Assembly: GCA_947455025.1 (NCBI GenBank)
Contig: CANGLU010000026.1
Location: 1 to 36,144 of the forward strand
DNA length: 36,144 bases
Direction: 5' to 3'
DNA from: Hyphomicrobiales bacterium
Lineage (GTDB): Bacteria; Pseudomonadota; Alphaproteobacteria; Rhizobiales; Beijerinckiaceae
Part shown: piece after piece, positions 35,164 through 36,144 of the stretch
Layout of the letters: each line of letters starts with the position of its first letter
How positions within the stretch are numbered: the stretch's first letter is position 1
The notes under the pieces: model-generated
Told to the model about the DNA's origin: nothing
The model's input: only the letters and a program-made list of their open reading frames with translations
The model's database searches: none
Program-made: the position numbers and the translations under genes

Positions 35164-35532
35164 GGCAGCCTACATAGCGCGAAACGAGGCTAGAACAAAA
35201 CGGGAAGATGCAGGGTGTGGATAAATGGGAGGGAGAATTTAAAAACCCGTCTTCCCTCTCCCCTTGCGGGAGAGGGTGGCGCCCGAACGGGGGGCGGGTG
35301 AGGGCCTAGCGGTCAACGCGAAGGACTCCAGACCCTCATCCGGCGCGCCCCGCGCCACCTTCTCCCGTCCGGGAGAAGGAAGCCATGGGTTTTAAAATCA
35401 CAACCCAAGCGTGCAGCAAACCGCCGATTTACTGATATTCACCCCAACCGCCTCGGCCATCACCCGATGCACTGGGTTTACCTACCCGAAATGCGGCCGC
35501 AATCACCCGATACTCGCCCTAAAGTTGCGCTT
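35164..35532. other. Intergenic region between the yqeY gene and dnaG
   Basis: About 370 bp without a credible gene. More than a third is an inverted-repeat element (35241-35395, listed separately). The part next to dnaG (35164-35240) should carry the dnaG leader. The part next to the yqeY gene (35396-35532) shows no repeat or clear terminator that I can see. Confidence 0.65.
35241..35395. repeat. Dispersed-type intergenic inverted repeat (CTTCCCTCTCCC family)
   Basis: The left half begins AAAACCCGTCTTCCCTCTCC and runs through GCGGGAGAGGGTGGCG to GGGTGAGGG. The right half is its imperfect inverted copy, from CCCTCATCC through CGCGCCACCTTCTCCCG to GGAAGCCATGGGTTTT. Each half also has its own small hairpin (CTCTCCC with GGGAGAG; TTCTCCCG with CGGGAGAA). 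I recall very similar sequences between genes in many alphaproteobacteria and some gammaproteobacteria, so this is probably a nonautonomous mobile repeat, not a unique regulator of dnaG. I could not search for other copies. Confidence 0.75.
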
Positions 35533-35988
35533 TTATGCGCCCGAAAGCATCGCCTTCACCGCGCCGCTGGCTTTGGCAAAATCCATTTGTCCGGCGTAAC
35601 GCTCTTTCAAAACGGCCATCACTTTGCCCATGTCTTTGACGCTCGAAGCCGCCGTTTCCTCGATCGCGCCGGCAATTGCGGCCTTCACGGCTACCTCGTC
35701 CAACTGGGCTGGCATAAAGCCCATAAGGATATGAATTTCCTCGGATTCTTGTGTTGCTAAATCATCGCGACCGGCTTGCTGATAGATCGCCAGCGATTCC
35801 TGCCGCTGCTTGACCATTTTCTGCAACAGCCCAAGGATTTCGTCATCCGTCAAAGGTGGTTTGCCCAGCCCGCGCTGCTCGATATCGCGGTCCTTCAAGG
35901 CGGAAGTGATCATCCGGATGGTTGAAACCCGGCGCTTGTCCCCTGCCTTCATGGCTTCCTTTAAAAGCTCGGTGAACTGTTCCCGCAT
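35533..35988 (-). CDS. GatB/YqeY domain protein
   Basis: A 151-residue YqeY-family protein, all helical, related to the tail domain of the amidotransferase subunit GatB that touches tRNA. Family blocks are MREQFTELLKEAMKAGD, STIRMITSALKDRDIE, EILGLLQKMVKQRQESL, the FMPAQLDE hinge and KDMGKVMAVLKERYAGQMDF. The ATG at 35988 is chosen over a longer open frame because AAGGAGAAGAG precedes it at good distance. YqeY may have a role in tRNA-related quality control; this is family knowledge and uncertain. In related genomes it stands near dnaG and rpoD and is often divergent from carA, which would lie just past the right edge here. Confidence 0.92.
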   Translation of the reverse strand: MREQFTELLKEAMKAGDKRRVSTIRMITSALKDRDIEQRGLGKPPLTDDEILGLLQKMVKQRQESLAIYQQAGRDDLATQESEEIHILMGFMPAQLDEVAVKAAIAGAIEETAASSVKDMGKVMAVLKERYAGQMDFAKASGAVKAMLSGA

Positions 35989-36125
35989 GGTCTCTTCTCC
36001 TTGTCCACATGAATAATATAACACCTTGATCGATATACAGAATTTCGCCTGATGCCAAGTTGACGCCAACCACCAAAGCGCTTAAGAACCGATCACATTT
36101 GATTGGGTTTAGGGTGAAAACCGCC

Positions 36126-36144
36126 ATGCAGCAAGCTTCTTCCG
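36126..36144 (+). CDS. Possible start of a rightward gene at the window edge (carA by synteny)
   Basis: An ATG at 36126, preceded by AGGG about 11 bp upstream, opens a frame of six codons before the window ends. Nothing in it is diagnostic. In related genomes the carbamoyl-phosphate synthase small subunit gene carA is often divergent from yqeY, so this may be its first codons. It could equally be noncoding. Confidence 0.25.

Noticed and set aside
35396-35532. Small rightward open frame of 62 codons starting at 35411
   Set aside because: It runs into the end of the yqeY gene on the opposite strand and has no ribosome binding site or recognisable sequence.

Overview
The window is dense, operon-rich chromosomal DNA from an alphaproteobacterium, most likely of the order Hyphomicrobiales (Rhizobiales). 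The main evidence is the rpoD - dnaG - yqeY block, a DnaG whose zinc-site cysteines are replaced as I recall for this lineage, many ATGA-type gene overlaps, and two intergenic inverted-repeat elements of kinds I recall as dispersed in alphaproteobacterial genomes. I see no tRNA, rRNA, CRISPR array, transposase or phage gene. I cannot place the genus.

Layout. (1) 1-8433 is the edge of a surface-polysaccharide locus. Leftward genes encode a WbpB/WlbA-type dehydrogenase, a WbpD-type acetyltransferase, a sugar-nucleotide epimerase and the N-terminus of a DegT aminotransferase. Rightward genes encode a GT4 glycosyltransferase, a WbpA/TviB-type UDP-GlcNAc 6-dehydrogenase and a large unrecognised envelope protein. 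Together the WbpA, WbpB, aminotransferase and WbpD steps would make a UDP-2,3-diacetamido-2,3-dideoxy-uronate donor. (2) 8448-12802 is thiamine metabolism: a leftward thiO-thiS-thiG-thiE operon and a rightward cytX-type permease, each led by its own TPP riboswitch and lying back to back. (3) 12866-15148 holds malate synthase A and a small NAD(P)-binding protein. (4) 15172-24692 is a sugar-salvage operon: a binding protein, ABC ATPase and two permeases of the ribose/AI-2 class, an FGGY kinase, a class II aldolase, and the MtnK and MtnA homologues. This gene set matches a dihydroxyacetone-phosphate shunt for 5-methylthioribose or 5-deoxyribose, here joined to a dedicated importer. (5) 24689-27706 holds a second FGGY kinase and a divergent DHA2 multidrug-type transporter. 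(6) 27715-29796 encodes a potassium-channel-like protein with three complete voltage-sensor domains in tandem followed by one pore. This is the most unusual object in the window. (7) 29945-36144 is a small unknown gene, a HepT/MntA toxin-antitoxin pair 9-12 bp downstream of rpoD, rpoD, dnaG and a GatB/YqeY protein, with a repeat element between the last two.

How the genes work together. The two riboswitches would couple thiazole synthesis and uptake of a pyrimidine precursor to the TPP pool; no thiC is present here, so the HMP half must come from elsewhere or from import. In the salvage operon the transporter would bring in the pentose, MtnK phosphorylates it at C1, MtnA isomerises it to the ribulose 1-phosphate, and the aldolase cleaves it to DHAP plus an aldehyde; the FGGY kinase may feed an already-ketose substrate into the same aldolase. 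All functional statements rest on reading motifs by eye, with no database search.
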